DNA of 21,092 bases, from contig CAYLSV010000060.1 in assembly GCA_964386435.1 (NCBI GenBank), positions 1-21,092 on the forward strand, given 5' to 3'. Made by a program: the position numbers and the translations under genes. This DNA comes from CAYLSV01 sp964386435. Lineage in GTDB: Bacteria > Planctomycetota > Phycisphaerae > Tepidisphaerales > Tepidisphaeraceae. This document shows positions 13,982 through 21,092 of the stretch, piece by piece. The first letter of the stretch is position 1, and the number at the start of each line of letters is the position of its first letter. Under the pieces are notes generated by a model, which saw only the letters and a list, made by a program, of their open reading frames with translations, was not told the origin of the DNA and did not search any database.

Positions 13982-15913
13982 ATGGAGGCCACCACCAGCA
14001 ATTCGTCGGCCGGGTTCTCGCCCGAACTTGTTCCACCCCGGCCCGCGCCGTTGGCGAGTGAGGAGGGGCGGCCCGTGGTGGAGCCTTGGCTTTTTGAGAT
14101 CGGGTGGGAGGTGTGTTGGCAGCTGGGCGGCATCTACACGGTGTTGCGGACCAAGGCCGAGGCGATGACGCGGCGTTGGAAGGAGCGGTACTGCCTGATC
14201 GGGCCCTACAACGAGGCGACGGCCCAAGGCGAGTTCGAGCCGCGGCAGCCGGAGGGCTGGGTGGCCGAGGCGCTGGAGGATTTGCGGCATTTGGGCGTCG
14301 ACGCCAAGTACGGCGAATGGCTCGTCGGCGGGCGGCCCAAGGTGCTGCTGCTGGACCACCGCCGCGAGCTGTGGCGGGTGGGCGAGTGGAAGTATTTTCT
14401 GTGGCGCGACCACGGCATCGAGGTGCCCGAGGGCGACGGGCAGATGGACGAGGTCGTCAGCTTCGGCTTCTGCTGCGCCGAGGCGCTCGCCGCGCTCTCC
14501 CGACACGCCCTGGCCCCGATCATCGGCCACTTTCACGAGTGGATGGCCGGTGTCGCGCTGCCGCGGCTGGCGCACTGGCGGCACCATGATCCCAAGCGGT
14601 TCGGCAAAACCGTCGCCACGCTGTTCACCACGCACGCGACGCTGCTGGGGCGTTATTTGGCGAACGACGTCGATGATCTGTATGACCACTTGCCCCACAT
14701 CCACGCCGAGGCGGCGGCAAAGCATTATAACATCGCCGGCCGGTTCGGCATCGAGAAGTCGGCGGCCCACTCGGCGCACGTGTTCAGCACCGTCAGCGAC
14801 GTCACCGCCGGCGAGGCCCAGCACCTGCTGGGCCGCCGACCCGAGGCGATTTTGCCCAACGGCCTCGACATCAAGCGGTTCGAGGCGCCCCACGAGTTCC
14901 AGTTCCTCCACGAGCAGAGCAAGGAGGAGATCCACAAGTTCGTGATGGGCCACTTCTTCCCCGCCGGGGCGTTCGATCTGAACAACACGATCTATTTGTT
15001 CACCAGCGGCCGGTACGAGTACCGCAACAAGGGCATCGACGTCTTCATCGAGGGGTTGTGGCGGCTCAACGAGCGGCTCAAGCGGCAGCGCGGCAGCGGC
15101 ACCGAGCCGCCGACCGTCGTGGCGTTCATCGTCACCAAGGCCGATGTGAAGAACATCAACGTCGAGACGCTCAAGAACCAGGCGTTGACGGATGACCTTT
15201 CGGCGTTTTGCAAGGAGCTGTCGGAGAATATTTACACGACGCTGTTCCGCGCCGCCGCCGCCGGGCGGATGGTGCACCGTGGCGAGCTGATCGACGCCGA
15301 CGCCGAGATCAAGTTGCGGCGGGCGATTCACGCCCGCACCGTCAGCCGGCACCCCAGCGTCTGCACGCACGACCTTGTCGACGACGCCAACGACCCGGTC
15401 CTGCAGCACCTCCGCCACCGCGGCTTGCTCAACGACCCGCACGACCCGGTGAAAATCGTCTTCCACCCCCAGTTCATGACCAGCACGTCGCCGCTGCTGG
15501 GCATGGACTACGAGCACTTCGTCCGCGGGTGTCACCTCGGCGTGTTCCCCAGCAGCTACGAGCCGTGGGGCTACACGCCGATGGAGTGCATCGCGCTGGG
15601 CCTGCCGGCGGTAACGACGGACTTGAGCGGCTTCGGCGGCTACGCGCTGTCGACGAGCGAGCCCGACCGCGACGACGGCGTGTTCGTCCTCAACCGCCGC
15701 CGCACCGCGTTCGATCAGTCAGCCAGCGCGTTGGCCGACTTCCTTTACGGCTTCAGCCGCCAAACCCGCCGCCAGCGGATCGAGATGCGCAACCGCGTCG
15801 AAGCCTCCAGCGGCCGCTACTCGTGGGACAGTCTGGTCCACCACTACCACGCCGCCCACGACCTGGTGCTGACGCGGGCGGCGAGCGGCAAAATTCAGGT
15901 GGAGACCGTTTGA
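13982..15913 (+). CDS. Glycogen synthase, eukaryotic-type GT3 family
   Basis: This 643-residue glycosyltransferase resembles animal and fungal glycogen synthases (GT3), which extend alpha-1,4-glucan from UDP-glucose. The N-terminal FEIGWEVCWQLGGIYTVLRTKA (38-59) contains the nucleotide-sugar-binding GGIYTV loop. The C-terminal SSYEPWGYTPMECIALGLP (from 524) gives the catalytic E527-x7-E535, followed by TTDLSGFGGY as in yeast Gsy2. The usual bacterial enzyme is the ADP-glucose-using GT5 type, so this is a distinct lineage. The start is uncertain: ATG 13982 has GGAGGGG 15 nt upstream, whereas in-frame GTG 14075 has AGGAGGGG only 6 nt upstream and begins just before the conserved region (612 residues). 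The arginine-rich regulatory C-terminus of eukaryotic enzymes is absent. Confidence 0.9.
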   Translation: MEATTSNSSAGFSPELVPPRPAPLASEEGRPVVEPWLFEIGWEVCWQLGGIYTVLRTKAEAMTRRWKERYCLIGPYNEATAQGEFEPRQPEGWVAEALEDLRHLGVDAKYGEWLVGGRPKVLLLDHRRELWRVGEWKYFLWRDHGIEVPEGDGQMDEVVSFGFCCAEALAALSRHALAPIIGHFHEWMAGVALPRLAHWRHHDPKRFGKTVATLFTTHATLLGRYLANDVDDLYDHLPHIHAEAAAKHYNIAGRFGIEKSAAHSAHVFSTVSDVTAGEAQHLLGRRPEAILPNGLDIKRFEAPHEFQFLHEQSKEEIHKFVMGHFFPAGAFDLNNTIYLFTSGRYEYRNKGIDVFIEGLWRLNERLKRQRGSGTEPPTVVAFIVTKADVKNINVETLKNQALTDDLSAFCKELSENIYTTLFRAAAAGRMVHRGELIDADAEIKLRRAIHARTVSRHPSVCTHDLVDDANDPVLQHLRHRGLLNDPHDPVKIVFHPQFMTSTSPLLGMDYEHFVRGCHLGVFPSSYEPWGYTPMECIALGLPAVTTDLSGFGGYALSTSEPDRDDGVFVLNRRRTAFDQSASALADFLYGFSRQTRRQRIEMRNRVEASSGRYSWDSLVHHYHAAHDLVLTRAASGKIQVETV

Positions 15914-15963
15914 TGCGAATCTGCCGCATGTGCCGACTTGGTCAACCTGATCCGTCGTGCGGG

Positions 15964-16074
15964 CGTCGCTGAGGCCCCCACCGCCGTGGTGACGGCGGGG
16001 CTACGCCCGAAGCGGGAGTTGCTCGATCAGGGCGTAGCCCCGCCGTCACCACGGCGGTGGGGGCCTCAGCGACG
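15964..16074. repeat. REP-like palindromic element, copy B, with perfect 45-bp arms
   Basis: Positions 15964-16008 are the exact reverse complement of 16030-16074 (45 of 45 bases), separated by a 21-nt loop starting GAAGCGGGAG. Each arm contains its own hairpin, CCGCCGT-GGTG-ACGGCGG (15981-15998). The termini are CGTCGCTGAG and CTCAGCGACG, followed by TTGAGCGG. It lies between the convergent glycogen synthase and zinc-ribbon genes and may terminate transcription from both sides. Confidence 0.92.
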
Positions 16075-16113
16075 TTGAGCGGGAGGTCGTCGTTCGACGG
16101 CAGGTTCGACCGT

Positions 16114-17487
16114 TCACTCCGTCGGCGACACGTAATCCTCGTGGTGCCGCACCGGCACGTTCTCCACCCGCACCTCGCCGTCATAAATCGGCGTCGCCTC
16201 CACCCGCCACAACGCCGCCCCGTGATCCGGCCGCAGCACCATGGTGGCCGTCGCCCCCGGCGGCACGGCATCGGCGGGGGCTGCGTAAGTGACCACCCGC
16301 CGTACGTCGTCGTAACTCGACATTGCCTCCTGAAGCGGCACCTCCACGCCGTCGATGGACAACAACACTTGATGATCCTTCAGCCGCGGCCACTGATCGG
16401 TTGCCACACGGACTGACGCCGATAAAGCTTCGGTTGTCCCGTGGCTTATCGGCGGTAGCACGCGCAGTTCGCAGCTCACCGCTCCCGGCGGCGGGACGAA
16501 CGTCGGCCGATCATCCAGCAATGGCTGCTCAGCCTCGGCCGGCCGCACGTCCACCTGCACCCGGAACGTGTGCGGCCGCGTGGCGATGAGCAGACGGTCG
16601 GTGATCACGTTCGGGTTGTCTTCCAAGACGCCCACCACCGCGTCGATTTGGAACTCGTGCCGACCTGTTGGCCAAGCGGCCGTGTCTTCACCGGCAATGG
16701 CCGTGCCGGGGAAGTTGCGTGATCTTCGTTTGGTGCCAATGCGGGTATCGGGCGTCTTGTCGGGCACCGGCGGCCCAAGGCGGATCGTGACGGCGAACCA
16801 CTTCGCGCCGCCGCGGTCGTCGCCGCCGAAGCCGCCGTCATGGCCCGGCAGCACCAGCCGCAGCGGCAGCGGGTCGCCCTGGCGGATGATCGGGCGGCTT
16901 TGCAACTCCGGCCAGAAGATGTGCCGCAGGTAAACGTTCCACCGCTCGTCATCCAGCCGCCCTGCATCCCACGCCGCTTCGATGAACTGCCCGGCGGCGA
17001 GGTGCCAGGGCTTTTCGAGGTCGGCCTGCCGAGCCAGCAGCTTGTCGGCGGCGGCCTCGACTGTCGCGTCGTCGAGTTGCCTGGCCTCCAGCTTCGCCCG
17101 CAGGGTGTCGGCGGCGGCGATGAAGCCCGTGTCGCCGTCGAGGTCGGCGATGAGCCAGGTGGCGGGTTTGAGGTTCTGCCAGTCGACGGTGGCGGTGGCC
17201 AGCAGCAGGGCGAGCGGGAGGATCAGCAGCGTGCCGCCGAGCCAGATCAGCCGCGGCCGACGCCGGCGGCGGCCGATGACCGTGCTGGCCGAAGTTGACA
17301 CGTCGCGGCCGCACTCGGGGCAGAGGTCGGACTCGACGCCGAACAGGTCGCGGCCGCACCGGCGGCAGTGCGGGTGGTCGCCGACACGGCGGCCGATCAA
17401 GCCGAGGACGGTGAGGACCAGGCCGGCAATTGCCAGACATGTCAAGGCTGCGGTCACAACGACATTGTGCGGGATGTTGCGGGACAC
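16114..17487 (-). CDS. Zinc-ribbon membrane protein of unknown function
   Basis: This is a protein of about 457 residues starting at GTG 17487, or 447 from GTG 17457. No ATG lies near the N-terminus, and the open frame above 17487 is repeat and intergenic DNA. A first membrane helix (about 11-31) is followed by a cytoplasmic zinc ribbon, C41-x2-C44 and C56-x2-C59 in HCRRCGRDLFG...LCPECGRDV. Then comes an Arg-rich stretch, a second helix (80-100) and a large domain of about 350 residues outside the membrane, with no recognised motif. This layout recurs in planctomycete proteins of unknown role. It is convergent with the glycogen synthase gene. Confidence 0.7.
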   Translation of the reverse strand: MSRNIPHNVVVTAALTCLAIAGLVLTVLGLIGRRVGDHPHCRRCGRDLFGVESDLCPECGRDVSTSASTVIGRRRRRPRLIWLGGTLLILPLALLLATATVDWQNLKPATWLIADLDGDTGFIAAADTLRAKLEARQLDDATVEAAADKLLARQADLEKPWHLAAGQFIEAAWDAGRLDDERWNVYLRHIFWPELQSRPIIRQGDPLPLRLVLPGHDGGFGGDDRGGAKWFAVTIRLGPPVPDKTPDTRIGTKRRSRNFPGTAIAGEDTAAWPTGRHEFQIDAVVGVLEDNPNVITDRLLIATRPHTFRVQVDVRPAEAEQPLLDDRPTFVPPPGAVSCELRVLPPISHGTTEALSASVRVATDQWPRLKDHQVLLSIDGVEVPLQEAMSSYDDVRRVVTYAAPADAVPPGATATMVLRPDHGAALWRVEATPIYDGEVRVENVPVRHHEDYVSPTE

Positions 17488-17535
17488 CTCAACTGCGACC
17501 TGCCGCCACTTGCACCTTCGGTTGACTGAGTTAAG

Positions 17536-17599
17536 CCGCGTGCGTCGCTGAGACCCCCACCGCCGCGTAGCGGCGGAAGGGGTTTCAGCGGCGTTGAGG
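17536..17599. repeat. REP-like palindromic element, copy C (short, single-hairpin form)
   Basis: The left arm CGTCGCTGAGACCCC (17543-17557) pairs with GGGGTTTCAGCGGCG (17579-17593) with two G-U type differences. The inner stem is CCGCCGC-GTA-GCGGCGG (17560-17576). The first 23 bases of the core match copy B at 22 positions, and the left flank CCGCGTGC matches copy A. It lies between the divergent zinc-ribbon and flippase genes, in their shared upstream region. Confidence 0.8.
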
Positions 17600-17704
17600 T
17601 GGAACGCCCAGCGGAAGCCACGCCAATCTAAACGTTGCCGCACGATCTGCCTGCTTTGGGCGTGGGATCCGCACGCCGCAGGTCCGGGGCTACGTTGTGG
17701 GGAC

Positions 17705-18645
17705 GTGGTCTCGCCTGATTGGAAGCAACAACTCGCCCGGTGGTGGCGGCCGCTGAAGTGGGTGATTCTGCTGGCCGTGTTCGGGCTGGTGGGGTGGACG
17801 TTTGTTCGGTTGCTCCGCGGGGTGGACTGGGCGACGGTGCGGCCGGATTGGCGGTTTGTCGTGCCGTCGATGCTGGTGGCGGCGTGCGTGTTTGTGGTGA
17901 TGGCGGCTGGGTACAAGGTGCTGCTGGCGTACACGTTCGGTCATCGATTGCGGTGGCCGACAATGTTCGCCTCGGCGTGGGTGCCGCAGCTGGGGAAGTA
18001 CGTGCCGGGGAAGATCGCGGCGGTCGGGGCGGCGGTCGGGCTGCTTCGGCGGGCGGGTGTGCCGGCAGCGGTGGGGCTTTCGTGTTACGTGATCCTCGAC
18101 GGCGCGACGGTGACGCTCGGCCTGATGCTCAGCGCGCCGCTGCTGACGGCCCCGGAGGTGCAGGACAAGGTGCCGGGCGCGGGGCTCATTGCNNNNNNNN
18201 NNGGGTGATCCTGGCGGGGCTGGCGGTGTTCGTGCCGCCGGTGTTCAATCGGCTCGTCGGCTTGGCGCTGCGGCTGACCGGCCGGCCGCCGCTGGAGAAG
18301 CGGCTGGGGCTGCTCGATTACGCGACGCCGCTGGCGAGCGCGGCGGTGCAGTGGTGCCTGTGCGGGTTGAGTTTGTGGCTGATGACGAGCAGCCTCACGC
18401 CGCTGCCGCTGTCGGCCTTGCCGGGCTGCCTGAGCACCGCGGCACTGGCCATCACGATCGGCTACCTCGCCTTCTTCGCCCCCGGCGGCGCCGGCTTCCG
18501 CGAGGCGTGCTACATCGCCGGCCTCAGCGCCCACGGCGTCGACCTGGAAACCGCCGCCATCGTCGCGTTGCTCATGCGGCTGCAAAGCGTGATTGTTGAG
18601 GCGACGCTGGCGGGGGTGGGGCTGTGGCTGATGCGGCGGGCGTAG
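17705..18645 (+). CDS. Flippase-like integral membrane protein (UPF0104/LPG synthase TM family), broken by assembly gap
   Basis: A multi-helix membrane protein of about 310 residues. The part before the gap (about 163 residues) has helices such as WVILLAVFGLVGWTFV and FVVPSMLVAACVFVVMAAGY, then WVPQLGKYVPGKI. The part after it (146 residues) has AITIGYLAFFAPGGAGFREA, the family's signature GGxGxREA near the C-terminus. Members include the membrane domain of lysyl-phosphatidylglycerol synthase and AglD-like proteins linked to lipid or glycolipid transfer. GTG 17705 is taken as the start; an earlier ATG at 17594 would read through repeat C's flank. The halves are in different frames because the ten Ns are a placeholder. 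The true gap length should be 2 modulo 3 if the gene is intact. Confidence 0.8.
18193..18202. other. Assembly gap (10 N)
   Basis: Ten consecutive Ns lie inside the flippase-like gene. The coding frame shifts by one across it, so the length is nominal and must not be read as a biological frameshift. Confidence 0.95.
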
Positions 18646-18746
18646 TTTGTCCTTTGTCATTTGTTCTTTGTCATTGGCCCGATGACCCTCCGGTCGCCGC
18701 AGGTGATGATCAGACCAAGAACAAATGACAAAGGACCAAGAACAGA
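18646..18746. repeat. Heptamer-word inverted repeat, TYMTTKG type (after the flippase gene)
   Basis: It starts on the base after the flippase stop. The left words are TCCTTTG, TCATTTG, TTCTTTG, TCATTGG. The right arm on the minus strand reads TTCTTGG, TCCTTTG, TCATTTG, TTCTTGG. The longest exact pairing is 19 bp (18650-18668 with 18717-18735). The 48-nt loop between is GC-rich and unlike the arms. Confidence 0.85.
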
Positions 18747-18767
18747 GAACCTCCGTAGCATGCCCCC

Positions 18768-18932
18768 GTGCCCCGGCCGGACCCGAACACGCCGCAGCGT
18801 CGCGTCGCGCGGATTGCGTTGCTGTGGTGCGTGGCGGTCGCGTTGCTGCTGGCCGGGGCGGTGTTGCTGCCGCGGGGGGAGCGGGCCGAACAACTGCCGC
18901 GTGGCGGCGTCCAACTTAAAGAACCGCGATGA
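18768..18932 (+). CDS. 54-residue single-pass membrane miniprotein
   Basis: GTG 18768 opens a 54-codon frame with a basic, proline-rich N-terminus (PRPDPNTPQRRVAR), one clear hydrophobic helix at 16-34 (IALLWCVAVALLLAGAVLL) and a polar C-terminal tail ending LKEPR. An in-frame stop at 18756-18758 rules out an earlier start. Its TGA (18930-18932) overlaps the ATG of the next gene (18929) in an ATGA arrangement, the usual sign of translational coupling. This makes it more than a chance frame. No family is recognised; it may assist export or anchoring of the downstream secreted protein. Confidence 0.6.
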   Translation: MPRPDPNTPQRRVARIALLWCVAVALLLAGAVLLPRGERAEQLPRGGVQLKEPR

Positions 18933-20512
18933 AGAACCGACTTGCCACCCTGCCCGTCCTGTTGCTGTCGCTGCTGCTTGTGCCCGTTGCCCTCGCGCAG
19001 CCGGCGGCCGAGGACGAATTGCTCGGCGAGCGGTTCGAGAGCCAGACCAACGGCATCACGTTCCGCCCGCCGGCTGAGCTCTTGCGGGTGCCGGCCGATC
19101 TGGGTGAGGTTGCCCGGTATGTCCACCCTGACGGCCCGACGCAGGGGCGGTTCGTCGTCAGCCGGATCGAGCTTCAGGGCGAGGGCATGCCGCTGCGGAA
19201 CCTCGATCTGCCGGCGCTGAACGACCAGAAGGCCGTCCGCCGCCCCGGCCTGCTGGAGGCCACCGCCGAGCAGCTGCTGAAGGACACGCCCGGCACGCTG
19301 CACCGCAAAGACACGGTGTACGTCAACAACGTCGAGGTCGGCACGTTCATTCTGGAGCAGGCCGCCCCCAGTGGTCGGCGGCTGGCGCAGGTCGGGCTGG
19401 TGCGGGTCAGCGACCGCATCTACTTCCGGCTGCTCCACGTCAAGCCATTGCCCGAGGACGTGCCGCTCACCGACGCCCCCGAGGCCCGGCGGGCGGCCGA
19501 GGTGTTCGCCGCCATGCTCGATTCGGTAAGCCTGGTCGATCGCAGCGATCTGCGGGCCCAGCAGGAGGATTGGCTGATCAACACGCGAAATCTGCTGGTC
19601 CACTGGGACGAGCAGCGGGTGACGGACGCGCTGGTGCCCATGCGGTGGCTGCGGGTCCGCGAGGCCGGGCGGGATGTGGGGTACATGGTGCTCGTCGAGG
19701 AGCGGGCCGACGATTTGCCGAGCCCAACGGGCGGCCCCGCACCGGGCGAGTCAGTCTCGGGCGACGGCGTGCGGATCGGCGTGCGGTCGCTGCGCAAGTC
19801 GCCCGACGGCACGATCACCGAGCGGGAGCAGTGGAGCTACTTCAACCTCAGCGACCGCGACCAGCCCGACGCCCGCCCCGAAGGCGCCCGCGGCCCCAGC
19901 GGCTGGACCCGCGACAACGAGCGGTGGAACATTCTGACCGCCACCCGCGCCCCCGGGGCCGAGCCGGTCTATGCCGTGGAGCTCGGCCACAGCCAGCGCC
20001 GCAATCGCGTCGTCGCCGACCCGTTCGCCGGCGGCGAGGAGAACCCCGGCGTCGCGATGCAGCAGACGTACAAGCTGCAATCGACCCGCGAGCGGCCCAA
20101 CAACACCGGCCAGATCACGACCACCGAGGAGGTCGAGCGTGATCTGCCGGCGTTTTACCAGCCGCAGGCGCTGGCCCACCTCGCCCCGCGGCTGTTGCCG
20201 CTGGGCCGGCCCAGGACGTACATGATGGCCCAATGGGTGCCGGCACAGCAGGAGGTTATGGCTCGCTACCTGGAGGTCACGCCCCGCCGCGACGTCGAAC
20301 TCGCCGGCCGCACCGTGGAGGCCGTCACGGTGAAAGACCGTTTGGGCCTCGACGGCATCGCCACCGAGCACTACTTCGACCCCGCCGGCAATTACCTCGG
20401 CAGCCGCACCCCCGAGGCCCGCCTCGAAGTCACGCCGATCACCGAAGAAGAACTGGCGGAACTCTGGGTCGGTGAGAACATCGGCGCCCCCGCCCCGATG
20501 GCCAACGAGTGA
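18929..20512 (+). CDS. Secreted hypothetical protein
   Basis: This 527-residue protein has a signal peptide at 1-23 (hydrophobic core VLLLSLLLVPVALA, cleavage ALA-Q). The mature part is polar and rich in charged residues and Pro/Gly, without transmembrane helices or a C-terminal anchor. It is likely periplasmic or secreted. No catalytic motif or known domain was recognised. Its first half (FESQTNGITFRPPAE, HRKDTVYVNN) has the look of a beta-rich domain. ATG 18929 overlaps the stop of the 54-residue membrane miniprotein, so the two are probably made together. It ends before a heptamer repeat facing the convergent EamA gene. Confidence 0.8.
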   Translation: MKNRLATLPVLLLSLLLVPVALAQPAAEDELLGERFESQTNGITFRPPAELLRVPADLGEVARYVHPDGPTQGRFVVSRIELQGEGMPLRNLDLPALNDQKAVRRPGLLEATAEQLLKDTPGTLHRKDTVYVNNVEVGTFILEQAAPSGRRLAQVGLVRVSDRIYFRLLHVKPLPEDVPLTDAPEARRAAEVFAAMLDSVSLVDRSDLRAQQEDWLINTRNLLVHWDEQRVTDALVPMRWLRVREAGRDVGYMVLVEERADDLPSPTGGPAPGESVSGDGVRIGVRSLRKSPDGTITEREQWSYFNLSDRDQPDARPEGARGPSGWTRDNERWNILTATRAPGAEPVYAVELGHSQRRNRVVADPFAGGEENPGVAMQQTYKLQSTRERPNNTGQITTTEEVERDLPAFYQPQALAHLAPRLLPLGRPRTYMMAQWVPAQQEVMARYLEVTPRRDVELAGRTVEAVTVKDRLGLDGIATEHYFDPAGNYLGSRTPEARLEVTPITEEELAELWVGENIGAPAPMANE

Positions 20513-20526
20513 AAAAGTTGCTCGTT

Positions 20527-20580
20527 CATAGTTGTTGGTTGTTGGCTGGCTCCAGCAACCAACAACTATGTACCAACAAC
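20527..20580. repeat. Heptamer-word inverted repeat, TTGTTGG type (between convergent genes)
   Basis: The arm CATAGTTGTTGGTTG (20527-20541) is the exact complement of 20556-20570 (15 bp, 14-nt loop). The left arm contains TTGTTGG twice in tandem, and the right side adds a further complement (CCAACAAC at 20573-20580). It lies 15 nt after the secreted-protein stop and ends 4 nt from the EamA stop, so it could serve as a two-way terminator. Confidence 0.8.
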
Positions 20581-20583
20581 TTC

Positions 20584-21092
20584 TTACCCGCCGAACATCG
20601 CCGCCACGCCGGCGGTGGCAATCAGGCTGCCGAGCACCGCCCGCCACGTCGGCCGCTCGCCGAGCAGGGCGGCCATCGGCAGCACGAACAGCGGGCTCGT
20701 TGCCAGCAGCGTCTGGATGACCCCGGCACTCTCGCCGCGGTCGTAGGCGACTTGCATCAGGTAGATGCCGATTGCCGTGCCGAGGAACGTCGCCGTCGTG
20801 AACAACGCCCACAGCTTTACCTGGCCCATGCTCACCTGCGGTCGCCGCGGAGCTCGCGCCGCGCGTCCGGCGACCCGCCACGCCCCGACCCCGCGCACCA
20901 ACGGGTACACCACCGCCAACACCGCCACCCCCGCGGCGATCCGCACCACGGCCGTCAGCACGCCGTCGGTCTCGTCGATCAGCAGCGCCCGGCGGTTGTA
21001 GATCGTGCCGATCGCTTGCAGCGCCGCGGCCATCACCCCGGCAACGACGCCGAAGGCCAGCCCGCCCGTCGGCGGCTCCGGCACGGCGACCG
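20584..21092 (-). CDS. EamA/DMT-family transporter, C-terminal half (partial)
   Basis: The right window edge cuts this gene; the 3' 169 codons remain. They encode one EamA repeat of five helices: LAFGVVAGVMAAALQAIGTIY, VVRIAAGVAVLAVVYPLV, KLWALFTTATFLGTAIGIYL, then GVIQTLLATSPLFVLPMAALLGERPTW and AVLGSLIATAGVAAMFGG. The TSPLF...ALLGERP segment and the final helix are typical of the second EamA repeat in drug/metabolite transporters. The frame is open to the edge, and the GTG at 21084 is probably an internal valine. The helix-helix linker (RAARAPRRPQVS) is longer than usual. Substrate unknown. Confidence 0.85.
   Translation of the reverse strand, partial: VAVPEPPTGGLAFGVVAGVMAAALQAIGTIYNRRALLIDETDGVLTAVVRIAAGVAVLAVVYPLVRGVGAWRVAGRAARAPRRPQVSMGQVKLWALFTTATFLGTAIGIYLMQVAYDRGESAGVIQTLLATSPLFVLPMAALLGERPTWRAVLGSLIATAGVAAMFGG

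Noticed and set aside
13967..15535. Minus-strand open frame antisense to glycogen synthase
   Set aside because: It is a GC-driven shadow without domain content.
15946..15960. CTGATCCGTCGT shared between the 3' end of the PEP-CTERM gene (13847) and the left flank of REP copy B
   Set aside because: A 12-nt match in GC-rich DNA is too short to claim a duplicated gene tail.
18661..19077. 138-codon plus-strand frame over the miniprotein region
   Set aside because: It is Cys/Arg-rich and out of frame with the overlapping miniprotein and secreted-protein genes; it is a shadow.

Overview
The window is GC-rich DNA (roughly two-thirds G+C by eye) with closely packed genes. It most likely comes from a planctomycete of the Phycisphaerae type. 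The evidence is a secreted PEP-CTERM protein, a eukaryote-like GT3 glycogen synthase, hypothetical proteins with a C-x2-C/C-x2-C zinc ribbon next to membrane helices, sparse Shine-Dalgarno sequences, and a large number of structured intergenic repeats. This assignment is inference from gene content. A run of ten Ns at 18193-18202 marks a draft assembly.

Left part (1-7281): a short-chain polyprenyl diphosphate synthase (ispA, minus strand) diverges from a fatty-acid and phospholipid initiation cluster on the plus strand, rpmF-plsX-fabH-fabD-fabG-acpP-fabF. It is followed by a small free-standing SpoA/FliN-like protein. The cluster supplies acyl carrier protein, malonyl transfer, the initiating and elongating ketosynthases, the ketoreductase and the acyl-phosphate enzyme. 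Its spacing is tight except before acpP, where a promoter is visible, and at gaps filled by palindromic repeats.

Middle (7319-12047, minus strand): three co-directional genes. They are a nucleotide-sugar epimerase/dehydratase; a fusion of a clan GH-A-like glycoside hydrolase domain with a CDP-paratose-2-epimerase-like domain; and a putative secreted hypothetical protein whose C-terminus runs through a repeat. The first two probably serve surface polysaccharide or nucleotide-sugar metabolism.

Right part (12466-21092): a DUF2256-DUF3253 protein, a PEP-CTERM exported protein with a terminator, GT3 glycogen synthase, a zinc-ribbon membrane protein (minus), a flippase-like (UPF0104/LPG synthase TM) protein interrupted by the assembly gap, a 54-residue membrane miniprotein coupled by an ATGA overlap to a secreted hypothetical protein, and the C-terminal half of an EamA transporter at the edge.

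The most unusual content is non-coding. (1) Five intergenic inverted repeats are built from 7-nt words; the word differs between loci (TYMTTKG-type, GTACCGA, TTGTTGG) but the word length and head-to-head layout are kept. (2) Four copies of a REP/BIME-like palindromic element (1-121, 7360-7471, 15964-16074, 17536-17599) have covarying GC-rich stems, one with perfect 45-bp arms. Both classes sit at or across gene 3' ends and in three cases appear to supply the stop codon or the C-terminal residues.
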